This document shows positions 45,607 to 54,543 of a stretch of 64,000 nucleotides of DNA, in pieces (the first letter of the stretch is position 1; each line of letters begins with the position of its first letter). The notes under the pieces were generated by a model. The model was given only the letters and a program-made list of their open reading frames with translations. It was not told the origin of the DNA and did no database searches. The DNA comes from Candidatus Tepidifontimicrobium thermophilum (GTDB lineage Bacteria > Sysuimicrobiota > Sysuimicrobiia > Sysuimicrobiales > Sysuimicrobiaceae), in assembly GCA_031296405.1 (NCBI GenBank), contig JAVKKH010000005.1, positions 71,678-135,677 on the forward strand, in the 5' to 3' direction. The translations under genes and the position numbers were made by a program.

Positions 45607-46049
45607 CGCGGCCACCGCAGGAACCCGACATTACCACCTTGCGCCTGGACCGGCCCGGGATCCGGGCGGTGCTGGGGGACCTGGAGGCACAGATCATGGA
45701 GATCATCTGGTCCCGCCCTCCGGGCGAGGGGGTCACCGTGCGGGACGTCTTTGAGGAGCTGTACCCGCGCCGCCGGATCGCCTACACGACCGTGATGAAC
45801 ACCATGGTGCGCCTGGCCCGGAAAGGCCTGCTTTCCGCAGAGCGCCGGGAACCCGCGTACGTGTACCGGGCGACCCTGGGCCGGCAGGAGTTCGTGGATC
45901 GGTTCGTGAAGCGGGCCCTGGAACAACTGCTGGTAAACTTCGGCGGCGTCGCTGCGGAGCGGCTGCGAGACTACCTGGGCCCGCAGACACGGACACGCCT
46001 CCTGCGCCTTGTGCAGGAGGCTCGGTCGCGCCGCCGCGGGCAACGATGA
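45603..46049 (+). CDS. BlaI/MecI/CopY-family transcriptional repressor
   Basis: 148 aa. The penicillinase-repressor winged helix spans about residues 22-95: LGDLEAQIMEIIWSRPPGEG, VFEELYPRRRIAYTTVMNTM and RLARKGLLSAERREPAYVY. The C-terminal dimerisation helices lack the CxC copper motif of CopY, so signal entry through the adjacent membrane protease is more likely. GTG overlaps the preceding stop; ATGA couples it to the protease. Confidence 0.92.
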   Translation: MTRPPQEPDITTLRLDRPGIRAVLGDLEAQIMEIIWSRPPGEGVTVRDVFEELYPRRRIAYTTVMNTMVRLARKGLLSAERREPAYVYRATLGRQEFVDRFVKRALEQLLVNFGGVAAERLRDYLGPQTRTRLLRLVQEARSRRRGQR

Positions 46050-46990
46050 CGGGCTTGCGGTTCGTCCTGGGCTCCCTGGCGCTCGCCGCCCTGCTGAGCG
46101 GAGGGGCCGCCCTCCTCCTGCGGCTGGTGCCCGTGGGGGGCCGTCGCCCGCTGGGCTTCGTCGTGCTGGGCCTGCCCCTTTTCGTCTTGGGGCTCTCGAC
46201 GGCACACCTGCTGGGGTGGTACCGGGCCGACTGTGCTTCACTTCGCGGGTGGGACCAGGCGGGTAGCCTGGGGCTACTGGTCCTGCTGTGGGGGAGCGTG
46301 GCGTGGGCTCTGATGCGAAACTTGCTGCGCTTGCGCACCGCCCGTCGGTTGTTGGGCAGCTGGCCCGCCCTGGAACACCCTGCCCTGGTACAGCACCTCG
46401 CGCCGGTGTGCGAGCAGTGGAAATTCCCGCTCCCGCGCCTGCGGGTCCTGGACACCTCTTCCCCTGCAGCCATGAGCGGCTGGCTCGGCGGACCTACGGT
46501 GGTCGTCTCCCGGTGGCTCCTGGAACACCTCGATGGCGACGAGCTAGAAGCCGTGCTGGCCCACGAGCTGGCCCACCTGTTCCGGCGTGCGGGTGCGGTC
46601 CTGTGGGCCGTACGGTTGCTCCGCGACTCCGTGTGGTACCTGCCGTGGGCCGCGCGGACTCTCGAACTCCTGGAGGGGGAGGAGGAGCTCGAGGCCGACG
46701 CGCTGGCTGCGAAGCTCACCGGGCGGCCGCTGGCTCTGGCCTCGGCCCTGGGCCGCTTCACGGAGTACGGCTTGCCGGATGGCCGGGCTCTGCCAGCCTT
46801 CCGGCACAGTGCTGCCTGGGTCCTGGAGGAGCGGCTGCGGCGCTTGGTGGAGGGTCAGGCGAAGCCGGGCAGCAGGCTGGCTGGAAGCCTGCTGGCGGGA
46901 GGGTTCGCCGCCGCCGCATGGCGAGCGGTCCCTTCCTATCTGGCAGCGTCCGCCGCGGCGCTGCCCGTGTACTGCCGGATTGCACCCTAG
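46046..46990 (+). CDS. M56-family (BlaR1-type) membrane metalloprotease without PBP sensor
   Basis: 314 aa. Three N-terminal membrane helices, a cytoplasmic zinc protease domain with HELAH (AVLAHELAHLFRRAG, near residue 175) and GEEELEADALAAKL for the third ligand, then a last membrane helix. Staphylococcal BlaR1 has a C-terminal penicillin-binding sensor; this protein ends before it, like the short BlaR of mycobacteria. It probably inactivates the adjacent BlaI-like repressor on a membrane signal, perhaps metal or redox stress. Confidence 0.86.
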   Translation: MTGLRFVLGSLALAALLSGGAALLLRLVPVGGRRPLGFVVLGLPLFVLGLSTAHLLGWYRADCASLRGWDQAGSLGLLVLLWGSVAWALMRNLLRLRTARRLLGSWPALEHPALVQHLAPVCEQWKFPLPRLRVLDTSSPAAMSGWLGGPTVVVSRWLLEHLDGDELEAVLAHELAHLFRRAGAVLWAVRLLRDSVWYLPWAARTLELLEGEEELEADALAAKLTGRPLALASALGRFTEYGLPDGRALPAFRHSAAWVLEERLRRLVEGQAKPGSRLAGSLLAGGFAAAAWRAVPSYLAASAAALPVYCRIAP

Positions 46991-47075
46991 CGAGGACACC
47001 GGTGGGAGCTATCGTGCCCGGATGGCTTCGAGTGCAACCGGCGATTGGCCGAGCTGAGTCGGGAGGTCGAACGTG

Positions 47076-47504
47076 ATGGAGTCCCTGGTCCTGCTCCTCC
47101 TGCTCCTGGCCTGCCCGGTGGGCATGGGGGTAGGCGTGTGGCTGGGCGCACGCCGGGGATCGCAGCCCTCCCCCACGCCCCTGCCCGATGCGCCTGTTCT
47201 GCATGCCCGCGCGGACCTCCACGAGCAACCGGCCGCAGAGCCTGACACGGCTGCGCAGGCACGTCCTTTCCGCTTCCTGTGGCTGGACTGGCGGCTCGTA
47301 GGGTCAGTCGCGCTGGCAGGTGTGCTCCTGTGGCGGGTGGCACCCCAGCTGCTGCCGCCCGCCGTGATCCTGCTCCTGTTACTCGCCTGCCCGGTCTCCC
47401 ATTACCTCTTGATGCGGGGCGCGCCGGGTGCTTCGTGCCATTCCGGCACCGCAGGACCGTTGGGCGGCCCAGCGGGTCCGTACCCGGCCCGCGGGCGGAG
47501 GTGA
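47076..47504 (+). CDS. Membrane protein with duplicated LLLLACPV motif, putative metal-binding
   Basis: 142 aa. Hydrophobic helices near the N-terminus and at about residues 70-120. Two of them end in the same pattern: LLLLLACPVGMGV and LLLLLACPVSHYLLM. Cys-Pro followed by Met or His recalls the CPLMH motif of DUF2933 proteins found with copper genes. ATG at 47076 follows GGGAGGTCGAACGTG; the GTG at 47073 is possible. Family not certain. Confidence 0.6.
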   Translation: MESLVLLLLLLACPVGMGVGVWLGARRGSQPSPTPLPDAPVLHARADLHEQPAAEPDTAAQARPFRFLWLDWRLVGSVALAGVLLWRVAPQLLPPAVILLLLLACPVSHYLLMRGAPGASCHSGTAGPLGGPAGPYPARGRR

Positions 47505-47542
47505 GGAGGGGTTCGGGACTCGCGGGCACACTGGAGGCCAAC

Positions 47543-48133
47543 GTGGGGGCTGAGGACACGCGAGGAGCCCGTAGGGGGCCTAAAATCGCTGCGGTTGCCC
47601 TCCTCCCGGTAATCGGGTTGATGGGTGTGCTATGGTCCGCGCTGGTACGCGGGCAGACGGCGGGCCGCAGCGGGCTCGCCATCAACACGACAGGGCGCGC
47701 GGGGCAGGTGCAGGTGCGCCCCGCACCCAACTTCGAGCTGCGGCTGTTCGACGGAGGGGCCTTTCGTCTTGTGGACCAGCGCGGCAAGCTGGTGGTGGTC
47801 AACTTCTGGGCCTCGTGGTGCCCGCCGTGCCGGGACGAGGCGCCGGAACTCGCAGCAGCCTGGCGCGCTCTCGGCCCTGCGGGTACGGTGTTCTTGGGAA
47901 TCAACGTGTGGGACTCGGAGGAGTCCGCGCGGGCGATCCTCGAGGCGTACCGGGTCCCCTACCCAAACGGGCCCGACCCGCAAGGGCGGATCCTTGTGGA
48001 TTTCGGCGTAACGGGGATCCCTGAGACGTACGTGGTGGACCGCACGGGCAGACTGGTGCGGCGGTGGGTGGGCCCCATTACCCGGCAGGAACTGGTCAGG
48101 CTCGTGGAGGGCGTTCGGAGGTCGGCACCGTGA
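47543..48133 (+). CDS. Membrane-anchored thioredoxin, ResA/TlpA type
   Basis: 196 aa with an N-terminal anchor (KIAAVALLPVIGLMGVLW). The redox motif WCPPC is in VVNFWASWCPPCRDE, and GVTGIPETYVVDRTGRLV has the cis-Pro loop. It should reduce periplasmic thiols, for example apocytochrome c or copper-site Cys residues. GTG at 47543 is chosen for TGGAGG five bases upstream; the frame is open far further but not homologous. The CcdA gene that follows overlaps it. Confidence 0.9.
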   Translation: MGAEDTRGARRGPKIAAVALLPVIGLMGVLWSALVRGQTAGRSGLAINTTGRAGQVQVRPAPNFELRLFDGGAFRLVDQRGKLVVVNFWASWCPPCRDEAPELAAAWRALGPAGTVFLGINVWDSEESARAILEAYRVPYPNGPDPQGRILVDFGVTGIPETYVVDRTGRLVRRWVGPITRQELVRLVEGVRRSAP

Positions 48134-48963
48134 GCCCGGACGGCGCTGTGCGGAAAGGAACACGTGTTGATCCTGTGGGGTTCGCGTTCGCCGTGGCGGG
48201 GCTCGGCGTCGGTTTGGCCCTGGTGGCCTCCACCAAGGCCCTGTACCTGGCCCAGGGCCAGCTGGCCGCAGCCGTGAGCTGGCTACCCGTCGGGTACGCC
48301 TTCGCTGCGGGGATGGTAGCCGCCGTCAACCCGTGCGGCATTCTCCTCCTCCCGTCCCTGGCGGCCTTTGCCCTGGTGGGACCGGGAGGAAGCGCTCCGG
48401 GATCGGGGAAAGCCCGGCCGTGGCGTGCGCTGGCGCTGGGCCTGACCGCCACCGTGGGGTTTGTGGTGCTGTTCGGGATAGCCGGAGGGGTGTTCGCGGC
48501 GGGCGGCCGCGCGCTGGCACGGTTCTTCCCGTACGGCGGTCTGCTGGTGGGAGCGGGACTCGTAGCCCTGGGAACCTTCCTGGTCCTGTCGGGGCGCGAG
48601 CTGGGGGTCTTCGCGGTCAGCCGGGTGTGGGAGCGGGCGCGCCCGGGTTCGGGCCTTGTGTCGTTCTTCGCCTTCGGGGTCGCCTACGGCGTCTGCTCCC
48701 TGGCCTGCACCCTGCCGGTGTTCCTGGCGGTGGTGGGGACCGCCCTAGCTGCGGAGAGCCTGCTGGCGGCCGCGGGCCGCTTCCTCGGTTACGCCCTCGG
48801 TATGGGGACGGTCCTCACCGCTGCCCTCGTCGGCGTGAGCCTGTTCGAAGCCACCGTGATGCGCTGGGTACGCGTCCTGGTCCCCCACGTGCACCGCGCG
48901 GCGGCGGCCTTCCTGGTGGCCGCGGGGGTGTACACGGTGGGCTACTGGTGGCGCGCCCTCTGA
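48130..48963 (+). CDS. CcdA/DsbD-type transmembrane thiol-disulfide transporter
   Basis: 277 aa with about seven membrane helices. The redox Cys pair sits in AVNPCGILLLPSL and VCSLACTLPVF (conserved CxxxC-like second motif). It carries reducing equivalents from cytoplasmic thioredoxin across the membrane to the two TlpA-like proteins encoded on either side. Start GTG overlaps the preceding stop (GTGA). Confidence 0.88.
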   Translation: MSPDGAVRKGTRVDPVGFAFAVAGLGVGLALVASTKALYLAQGQLAAAVSWLPVGYAFAAGMVAAVNPCGILLLPSLAAFALVGPGGSAPGSGKARPWRALALGLTATVGFVVLFGIAGGVFAAGGRALARFFPYGGLLVGAGLVALGTFLVLSGRELGVFAVSRVWERARPGSGLVSFFAFGVAYGVCSLACTLPVFLAVVGTALAAESLLAAAGRFLGYALGMGTVLTAALVGVSLFEATVMRWVRVLVPHVHRAAAAFLVAAGVYTVGYWWRAL

Positions 48964-48969
48964 GGGACC

Positions 48970-49533
48970 GTGCGCCGCTGGCGCTGGCTCCTGTTCCTGG
49001 TCGTACCCCTGGTGCTGGCCACGGGGTGGGTCCTCCGGCGGGCACAGGTGCCCACGACGCCGCAGGTGTTCTCGGCACCCCGGCCCCTGCCCACGGGCAG
49101 CCCCCTGGGTCGTCCCGCTCCGGGCTTCCTGCGGGAGACCCTGGACCGACGCGAACTCGCCCTGTCCGAGCTCCTGGGTAAGCCGGTGGTCCTCAACTTC
49201 TGGGCTTCCTGGTGCGCGCCGTGCCGGGCCGAAGCCCCCACTCTTGCGCAAGCCGCCCGCCGGTTCCGGGGCCGGGTGCACTTCGTAGGGGTCAACGTCG
49301 CGGACGAAATTCAGGAGGCCCGTCGCTTCGCCGAACAGTACGGTTTACCGTTCCCGTCTGTGCTGGACGACGACGGGAGCCTCCTGCGCGCGTACCGGGT
49401 GGTGGGTCTGCCCACCACGGTGTTCGTGACTGCGTCTGGCGTCATCCGCGACGTGCACGCAGGGCCCTTCCTGGGGGCCGAAGGTGCCCGGCGCCTGGAA
49501 GCCTACCTGCTCCGACTGCTGAAGGAGCCCTAA
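48970..49533 (+). CDS. TlpA-family thiol-disulfide protein
   Basis: 187 aa, N-terminal anchor or signal (WLLFLVVPLVLATGWVL). LNFWASWCAPCRAEAPTLAQ contains the CxxC, and VVGLPTTVFVTASG the cis-Pro loop. The two TlpA-like proteins in this operon differ in their CxxC dipeptide (PP versus AP) and so probably in redox potential or client. Last gene before a 250-base gap that holds the csoR promoter. Confidence 0.9.
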   Translation: MRRWRWLLFLVVPLVLATGWVLRRAQVPTTPQVFSAPRPLPTGSPLGRPAPGFLRETLDRRELALSELLGKPVVLNFWASWCAPCRAEAPTLAQAARRFRGRVHFVGVNVADEIQEARRFAEQYGLPFPSVLDDDGSLLRAYRVVGLPTTVFVTASGVIRDVHAGPFLGAEGARRLEAYLLRLLKEP

Positions 49534-49714
49534 CGCCCTACCCCTCACTGCACACCCGCCATCGCGAGCCCGCCCAGTCGGATCTGGACGTACACCAGGT
49601 ACCCTCCCGCGGCCACCATGCCCAGGGCCCCATCTCGTCCGGGAGCACGGCTTGCTGGCTCCCCGGTCGCCGGGCCCGCCGGACCCATACCAGGCGGCAG
49701 CGGCCCCGTACCGT

Positions 49715-49744
49715 TTGACGCTCCTGGGGGGAAGTTGCTAGGAT
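49715..49744 (+). promoter_or_regulatory. Promoter of csoR-copA
   Basis: TTGACG (49715-49720), 18 bases, TAGGAT (49739-49744) with TG one base upstream of the -10 box. Transcription should begin near 49751. The rest of 49534-49786 holds only a doubtful 47-codon minus frame. Confidence 0.6.
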
Positions 49745-49753
49745 GGCCCTGGA

Positions 49754-49775
49754 CCCCTCCCCGGGGGGGGAGGGG
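49754..49775. promoter_or_regulatory. CsoR-type operator: G/C-tract dyad
   Basis: CCCCTCCCC and GGGGAGGGG form a perfect 9-base inverted repeat around GGGG, placed at the predicted transcription start of csoR. CsoR-family operators are dyads with G and C tracts, so autoregulation is expected; its purine arm also adjoins the csoR ribosome site. Confidence 0.6.
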
Positions 49776-49786
49776 AGGAGGCGAAG

Positions 49787-50104
49787 GTGGCGGTACGAGC
49801 GCAACACGGCAGGACCTTCCAGGGTACCGACCCCCGGGCGAAGGACCAGATCCTGGCCCGGCTGCGCAGCATCGAGGGGCACGTGCGCGGCATCCTGCGC
49901 ATGGTGGAGGAGGACGCGTACTGCATCGACGTCCTCCGGCAGACCAAGGCGGTGCAGAGCGCCCTGGATCGGGTGAACGCGCTGCTCCTGCAGCGGCACC
50001 TGAACCACTGCGTAACCACCGCCATCCGCTCCGACGACCCCGGAGAGCGGGAGCGGGTGATCCAGGAGTTGCTGGAGGTGTTCGAGGCAGGAGGTGGGCG
50101 ATGA
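49787..50104 (+). CDS. csoR: Copper-sensing repressor CsoR
   Basis: 105 aa, all-helical. The Cu(I) ligands are visible: Cys of [10 protein letters not shown] (about residue 46), then His and Cys of [13 protein letters not shown] (about residues 71-75), the C-H-C set that defines Cso[20 protein letters not shown] is the DNA-facing helix. GTG at 49787 follows GGGGAGGAGG. Copper binding releases DNA and derepresses copA. Confidence 0.95.
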   Translation: MAVRAQHGRTFQGTDPRAKDQILARLRSIEGHVRGILRMVEEDAYCIDVLRQTKAVQSALDRVNALLLQRHLNHCVTTAIRSDDPGERERVIQELLEVFEAGGGR

Positions 50105-52662
50105 GCCGGGTGATTCTCCCCATCGAGGGCATGTCCTGTGCCTCGTGCGTGGCCAACGTGGAAGGGGCACTCCAGCGGCTCCCCGGCGTCCGCGAGGTCC
50201 GGGTGAACCTGGCCACGGAGCAGGCCACGGTGGAGTACGACCCTTCTAGCGTGGACGTGCGGGCCATGCAACGGGCTATAGAGGAGATCGGCTACGGCCT
50301 GCGGAGCGCCACCGCCTACCTGCACGTCACGGGCATGAGCTGCGCATCCTGCGTGGAAAACGTCCGCCGCGCCCTCGCGTCCCTGCCCGGCGTGCTCGCC
50401 GCCTCCGTGAACCTCAGCACGGAAACCGCCCGGGTGGACTACGTGCCCGGCGTGGTGACGGTCCGAGAGATGGTGGCCGCGGTGCGCGAGGTCGGCTACG
50501 GGGCGGAGGAGAAGGTGGAGGGTGCCGCGGCCCTGGACCGCGAGCAGGAGGCCCGCCGCCGGGAGATCCGGCGTCAGCACACCAACCTCCTGGTGGCGAC
50601 CCCCCTCGCCCTTCTGGTCATGCTGGGGACCTTCCAGCCCTACGGGTTCCTTTCTCGGATCGTCCCCGAGTTCCTGCACAACAAGCTGGTCCTGTTCCTG
50701 CTCACCACACCCCTCGTGGCCGGCCCCGGCTCGCAGTTCTTCGTTCACTCCTTTGCCGGCCTGCGTCGGGGCGTGACCGACATGAATCTGCTGTACGCTA
50801 CCGGGATCGGCGCCGCGTACCTCATCGCGGTGGTGAACACCTTCTGGCCGCAGGCGGGGTTCGGCGGTCCCCAGGCCACCTTCTACGAAGCTGCTGCCCT
50901 GCTCACGTGGTTCATCCTCCTGGGCCGCTACCTCGAGGCCATCACCCGCGGCCGCGCCTCCGAGGCCATCCGGCGTCTGATGCGGCTGCAGCCGCGCCGC
51001 GCCCGGGTCCTGCGGGATGGCCGAGAGGTGGAGGTGTCCGTGGACGAGGTGGAGGTGGGGGACGTCCTGGTGGTCCGGCCCGGGGAGCAGATCCCGGTAG
51101 ACGGAGTCGTGCTGGAGGGGTACTCCGCGGTGGACCAGTCCATGATCACGGGGGAGAGCCTCCCCGTGGAAAAGAAAGCCGGCGACGAGGTCATCGGCGG
51201 TACCCTGAACCGGACCGGCTCCTTCACCTTCCGGGCCACCCGCGTGGGCCGGGAGACCGCTCTCGCCCAGATCATCCGCCTCGTGGAGGAGGCCCAGACC
51301 TCCAAAGCCCCCATCCAGAAGCTGGCGGACTTCGTAGCAGGCCGGTTCATCTTCTGGGTGCACGTGTTGGCCCTGCTGACCTTCCTGTTCTGGTACTTCG
51401 TCGGCTACGACCTGTGGTTCAGTCCGCAGACGCGCCTGATGCTGACCCCCTACGCGCTGACGGGTGCCAGCGCCGTGGGATTCGCGGTCCTGGTGTCCAT
51501 CGCGGTGCTGGTGATCAGTTGCCCGTGCGCGGTGGGGCTGGCCACGCCCGCCGCCATGATGGCCGGAACGGGCAAGGCCGCGGAGTACGGCATCCTGTTC
51601 CGAGGCGCGGACGCGGTGGAGGCGCTGTCGAAGGTCCAGGTGGTGGTCTTCGACAAGACCGGTACCCTTACGAAGGGACTTCCCTCCGTCACCGACGTGG
51701 TCCCGGCGGGCGCCGCAGACGAACAGGTCTTGGCCTGGGCCGCGGCCGCGGAGAAGCGCTCTGAGCACCCCCTGGGCGAGGCCGTGGTGCGGGCTGCTCA
51801 GGAGCGGGGTCTTGCGCTCCCCGACCCTGAGGAGTTCCAGGCCCTGCCGGGCCGCGGCGTGGTGGCGCGGGTCGACGGACACACGGTCCTGCTCGGCAAC
51901 CGTCTTCTCATGGCCGAGCAGGGCGTGGCGCTGGACGGGCTCGGGCTAAGGGCCGAGGAGCTGGAGGCCCAGGGCAAGACCGCCATGTTCGTGGCGGTGG
52001 ACGGCCGGGCCATGGGGATCGTGGCGGTCGCCGACACGCTCCGGGAGACGACGCCCCTCGCCGTCCGAGAGCTGCAAGCGATGGGCGTTCGGGTGGCCAT
52101 GCTCACCGGCGACAACCGCCAGACCGCGCACGCCATCGCGAAGCAACTCGGGATGGACACGGTACTGGCAGAGGTCCTACCGGGAGACAAGGCGGCGGAG
52201 ATCAAGCGCTTGCAAGACCAGGGCTACCGGGTCGCCATGGTCGGCGACGGCATCAACGATGCCCCGGCCCTGGCCCAGGCGGACGTGGGCATTGCCATGG
52301 GCGCGGGTACGGACGTGGCCAAGGAGACCGGGCACGTGGTCCTGGTGAAGGACGACCTGCTGGACGTGGTGGCCGCCCTGCAGATCGCCCGGGCCACCAT
52401 GGGGTTGGTACGCCAGAACCTGTTCTGGGCCTTCGCGTACAACACCGCGGCCATCCCCCTGGCCTTCGGGATCCTGTACCCGTTCCTGCGCCAGATCGTG
52501 AGCCCGGAGCTGGCCGCGCTGCTGATGGCCACCAGCTCCCTGTCGGTGACCCTGAACACCCAGCGCATGCGCGGCTACACGCCGCCCGTGCGCCGGCGGC
52601 ACCGGCCCGAGGAGAGGGCCCGGGTGGAGGGCGCGGTGGCTCCTGCGGCCGCGGGGAGGTGA
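50101..52662 (+). CDS. copA: Cu(I)-exporting P1B-type ATPase CopA
   Basis: 853 aa. Two N-terminal HMA domains (GMSCASC at about residues 10 and 80) precede eight membrane helices. [14 protein letters not shown] is in the actuator domain, [16 protein letters not shown] the CPC metal site, [10 protein letters not shown] the phosphorylation site, [11 protein letters not shown] the HP motif, and [17 protein letters not shown] the hinge. YNTAAIP and [11 protein letters not shown] in the last helices mark Cu(I) specificity. ATGA overlap with csoR; the open frame upstream is not part of it. Confidence 0.96.
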   Translation: MSRVILPIEGMSCASCVANVEGALQRLPGVREVRVNLATEQATVEYDPSSVDVRAMQRAIEEIGYGLRSATAYLHVTGMSCASCVENVRRALASLPGVLAASVNLSTETARVDYVPGVVTVREMVAAVREVGYGAEEKVEGAAALDREQEARRREIRRQHTNLLVATPLALLVMLGTFQPYGFLSRIVPEFLHNKLVLFLLTTPLVAGPGSQFFVHSFAGLRRGVTDMNLLYATGIGAAYLIAVVNTFWPQAGFGGPQATFYEAAALLTWFILLGRYLEAITRGRASEAIRRLMRLQPRRARVLRDGREVEVSVDEVEVGDVLVVRPGEQIPVDGVVLEGYSAVDQSMITGESLPVEKKAGDEVIGGTLNRTGSFTFRATRVGRETALAQIIRLVEEAQTSKAPIQKLADFVAGRFIFWVHVLALLTFLFWYFVGYDLWFSPQTRLMLTPYALTGASAVGFAVLVSIAVLVISCPCAVGLATPAAMMAGTGKAAEYGILFRGADAVEALSKVQVVVFDKTGTLTKGLPSVTDVVPAGAADEQVLAWAAAAEKRSEHPLGEAVVRAAQERGLALPDPEEFQALPGRGVVARVDGHTVLLGNRLLMAEQGVALDGLGLRAEELEAQGKTAMFVAVDGRAMGIVAVADTLRETTPLAVRELQAMGVRVAMLTGDNRQTAHAIAKQLGMDTVLAEVLPGDKAAEIKRLQDQGYRVAMVGDGINDAPALAQADVGIAMGAGTDVAKETGHVVLVKDDLLDVVAALQIARATMGLVRQNLFWAFAYNTAAIPLAFGILYPFLRQIVSPELAALLMATSSLSVTLNTQRMRGYTPPVRRRHRPEERARVEGAVAPAAAGR

Positions 52663-52666
52663 AGCG

Positions 52667-52885
52667 ATGTTCAAGACGGTTCGGAACCCATCCGCAGCAG
52701 CCGCGGCTTTGTACCTGGGCGCTTCTTTGCTGGCGGCGGCAGTCTTCGTGGGCCTAGCCACCCTGAAGGGTGAAACCTCCTGGTCGAGCCGCCTGATCGG
52801 ATCCGCATGGGTGTTCCTGCTCACCACCATCGTCCTCATGCCCGTGGTCATCCCGTGGGTTCGCAAGCGCACGGAAGGGAGGTGA
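52667..52885 (+). CDS. Small two-helix membrane protein in the copA operon
   Basis: 72 aa with two membrane segments (about residues 12-32 and 45-64) and a short basic C-terminus. GGGGAGGTGAAG precedes the ATG, so it is surely translated. It has no Cys, His or Met cluster to suggest metal binding. Unknown function; position between copA and copZ suggests an accessory of the ATPase. Confidence 0.7.
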   Translation: MFKTVRNPSAAAAALYLGASLLAAAVFVGLATLKGETSWSSRLIGSAWVFLLTTIVLMPVVIPWVRKRTEGR

Positions 52886-52889
52886 CCGG

Positions 52890-53096
52890 ATGGAGAAGGT
52901 GTACAGGGTACCGCGCATGCACTGCAACGGGTGCGCGGCCACCGTGGATCGGGCAGCCCGCGGCGTACCAGGCGTACGGTCCGTGCACGTGGACCTCACT
53001 AGGAAGGAGGTCCGCGTGGTCTTCGAAGAGGGGGCGTTCGACGAGGAGACCCTAAAGCGGGCCCTGGAGCAGGCAGGATATCCGGTGGCCACGTAG
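52890..53096 (+). CDS. copZ: Copper chaperone CopZ (HMA domain)
   Basis: 68 aa, one ferredoxin-like HMA domain. The metal loop is MHCNGCAATVDRAA (CxxC at about residues 12-15). It delivers Cu(I) to CopA and CsoR in the cytoplasm. Follows the small membrane protein by four bases, with GGGAGGTGACCGG upstream. Confidence 0.93.
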   Translation: MEKVYRVPRMHCNGCAATVDRAARGVPGVRSVHVDLTRKEVRVVFEEGAFDEETLKRALEQAGYPVAT

Positions 53097-53141
53097 ACGC
53101 AGTCACCGGGTTGCACCTCGCGGCGGCCACGTACGGCAAGG

Positions 53142-53945
53142 ATGGTCCAGAACCTTGCGACGGGCATGAGGCCAACTTCGGGCCACGGATCGCAGGACGC
53201 CACCTTCCCCGCTTCCCGCAGCCAACGGCTGGCGAGCGCGGCGGGTGTGGTGGCCGCCACGGTCAGCGTCACCGCCCTCCTGGTGGCTGCGGGGCACTCC
53301 CTGGCGCTTTGGGGGAGCCCCCTGCGGGCGGAACTGTTGTCCATCACCCGCGGGCAGTGGGGGCTGGTAGTGCTCTCCGCAGCCTTGTTCCTGGCCTTCC
53401 TGCTGTTGCTGCCCGTGCGGGCCCGGAGGGACTGGCGGCCCCACGGGCTGTACGCGGCCTTCGTGATCTCACTGTTCGCGGAGATGTTCGGGTTTCCCCT
53501 GACAGCTTACCTGTTCTCGTCCGCCCTGGGCTGGACGCTGTTCGAGCCGGAGTTCATGACGTACATGTACCGCTTCGGAATGCCGGTGGGCTCCGCCATC
53601 ACCCTCCTGGGCGTACTCCTCGTGGTCCTCGGGTGGAGGGAGCTTTACCGGCACCGCGAGGGACTCGTGACCACGGGGCCGTACCGGTATCTCCGACACC
53701 CCCAGTACCTGGGCCTGGTACTGGTAACCGGCGGCTGGTTGGTGCACTGGCCTACCCTCCCCGGGCTGCTGATGTGGCCGGTGCTCACCGCTGCCTACGT
53801 GCGGCAGGCGCGGCAAGAGGAAGCGGAGCTCGCCCGGCGCTTCGGTGCCACCTACGAGGAATACGCCCGTCGTACCCCGGCCTGGATCCCGCGACGCAGA
53901 CCTGCTCCCCTCCCGTCGCAGTCACGCCCGCGAGCTTCTGCGTGA
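53142..53945 (+). CDS. Isoprenylcysteine carboxyl methyltransferase-like (ICMT/PEMT) membrane protein
   Basis: 267 aa with five or six membrane helices. TTGPYRYLRHPQYLGLVLVT and QARQEEAELARRFGATYEEY are the SAM-binding signature of the ICMT/PEMT superfamily. Bacterial members near metal genes are common, but their substrate (a lipid or small thiol) is unknown. The start is uncertain: ATG 53142 or 53166. It is the last plus-strand gene of the copper block. Confidence 0.8.
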   Translation: MVQNLATGMRPTSGHGSQDATFPASRSQRLASAAGVVAATVSVTALLVAAGHSLALWGSPLRAELLSITRGQWGLVVLSAALFLAFLLLLPVRARRDWRPHGLYAAFVISLFAEMFGFPLTAYLFSSALGWTLFEPEFMTYMYRFGMPVGSAITLLGVLLVVLGWRELYRHREGLVTTGPYRYLRHPQYLGLVLVTGGWLVHWPTLPGLLMWPVLTAAYVRQARQEEAELARRFGATYEEYARRTPAWIPRRRPAPLPSQSRPRASA

Positions 53946-53963
53946 AACACCGCCGCGGCGGAA

Positions 53964-54449
53964 CTAGCGGACCACCCAACGCCCCTTCATCCCCGCCTCG
54001 TAGTGGCCCGGGATGTGGCAGCCGACCTCGAACGTACCCTTCTTCTTGGGCGTGAAGCGCAGGACCACCCGCTCGCCCGGGGCAAGGGTGATCATGACCA
54101 GGTCCTTGCCCATGCGCTCAACCATCTTTGCCTTTCCCTCCACCCGCACGTCCATGCCCCGGAAGTACGACCGCGCTTCCAGCTCCCGGTGCATGACATC
54201 CGGGTCCATCCCCGCTAGGTGCATGTGGCCTGGGTCGTACACCATGAACTCGTGCTCCACCGCCCCCCGGTTTACCAGACGCTGCTCCACAGGCACCCCG
54301 GCCCTGAAGGTGACGGTGGCGGGCACGAAGGCGAACTCCTTCATCTGCAGCTCCACCACCTGCCGCGCACCCGCAGCGCCCGCGCCCTCCTGTGCTCGGA
54401 AGCCTACCGCCACGAGCACGGTGATGACAGATATCAGCACAACCCTCAC
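53964..54449 (-). CDS. Periplasmic type-1 copper cupredoxin
   Basis: 161 aa with a signal peptide (VVLISVITVLVAVGF). The mature domain has the blue-copper ligand set: His in GAVEHEFMVYD, then Cys, His and Met in VGCHIPGHYEAGMKGRW. An inserted HMHLAGMDPDVMH stretch between strands is extra Met/His-rich. GTG at 54449 follows GGGAGG; an earlier GTG lies within the ribosome site. It could carry electrons or bind excess copper. Confidence 0.85.
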   Translation of the reverse strand: MRVVLISVITVLVAVGFRAQEGAGAAGARQVVELQMKEFAFVPATVTFRAGVPVEQRLVNRGAVEHEFMVYDPGHMHLAGMDPDVMHRELEARSYFRGMDVRVEGKAKMVERMGKDLVMITLAPGERVVLRFTPKKKGTFEVGCHIPGHYEAGMKGRWVVR

Positions 54450-54543
54450 GTGAACCACCTCCCTTCATACGGTTACGCGACATACGACATCAGCCGAACG
54501 TAGGTGGTTTTTTGAACCGATCGGCGAGGCGGCTTGTCCGGGC

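Noticed and set aside
45603-46049. Calling the BlaI-like repressor CopY on the basis of its copper neighbours.
   Set aside because: The C-terminal CxC copper motif of CopY is missing and a BlaR-type protease gene follows, so BlaI type fits better.
49545-49688. A 47-codon minus-strand frame with a hydrophobic C-terminal half, between the TlpA and csoR genes.
   Set aside because: No ribosome site, and its upstream part abuts the csoR promoter; the hydrophobicity is expected from antisense reading of GC-rich DNA.
54501-54515. Run of six T near the cupredoxin genes, suggesting a terminator.
   Set aside because: No stable stem precedes it on either strand; the adjacent minus-strand gene ends about 40 bases away.
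54459-54543. Promoter TGATGT-N17-TATGAA before the cupredoxin gene at 53964.
   Set aside because: The -35 match is poor; a promoter probably exists here but I cannot place it.
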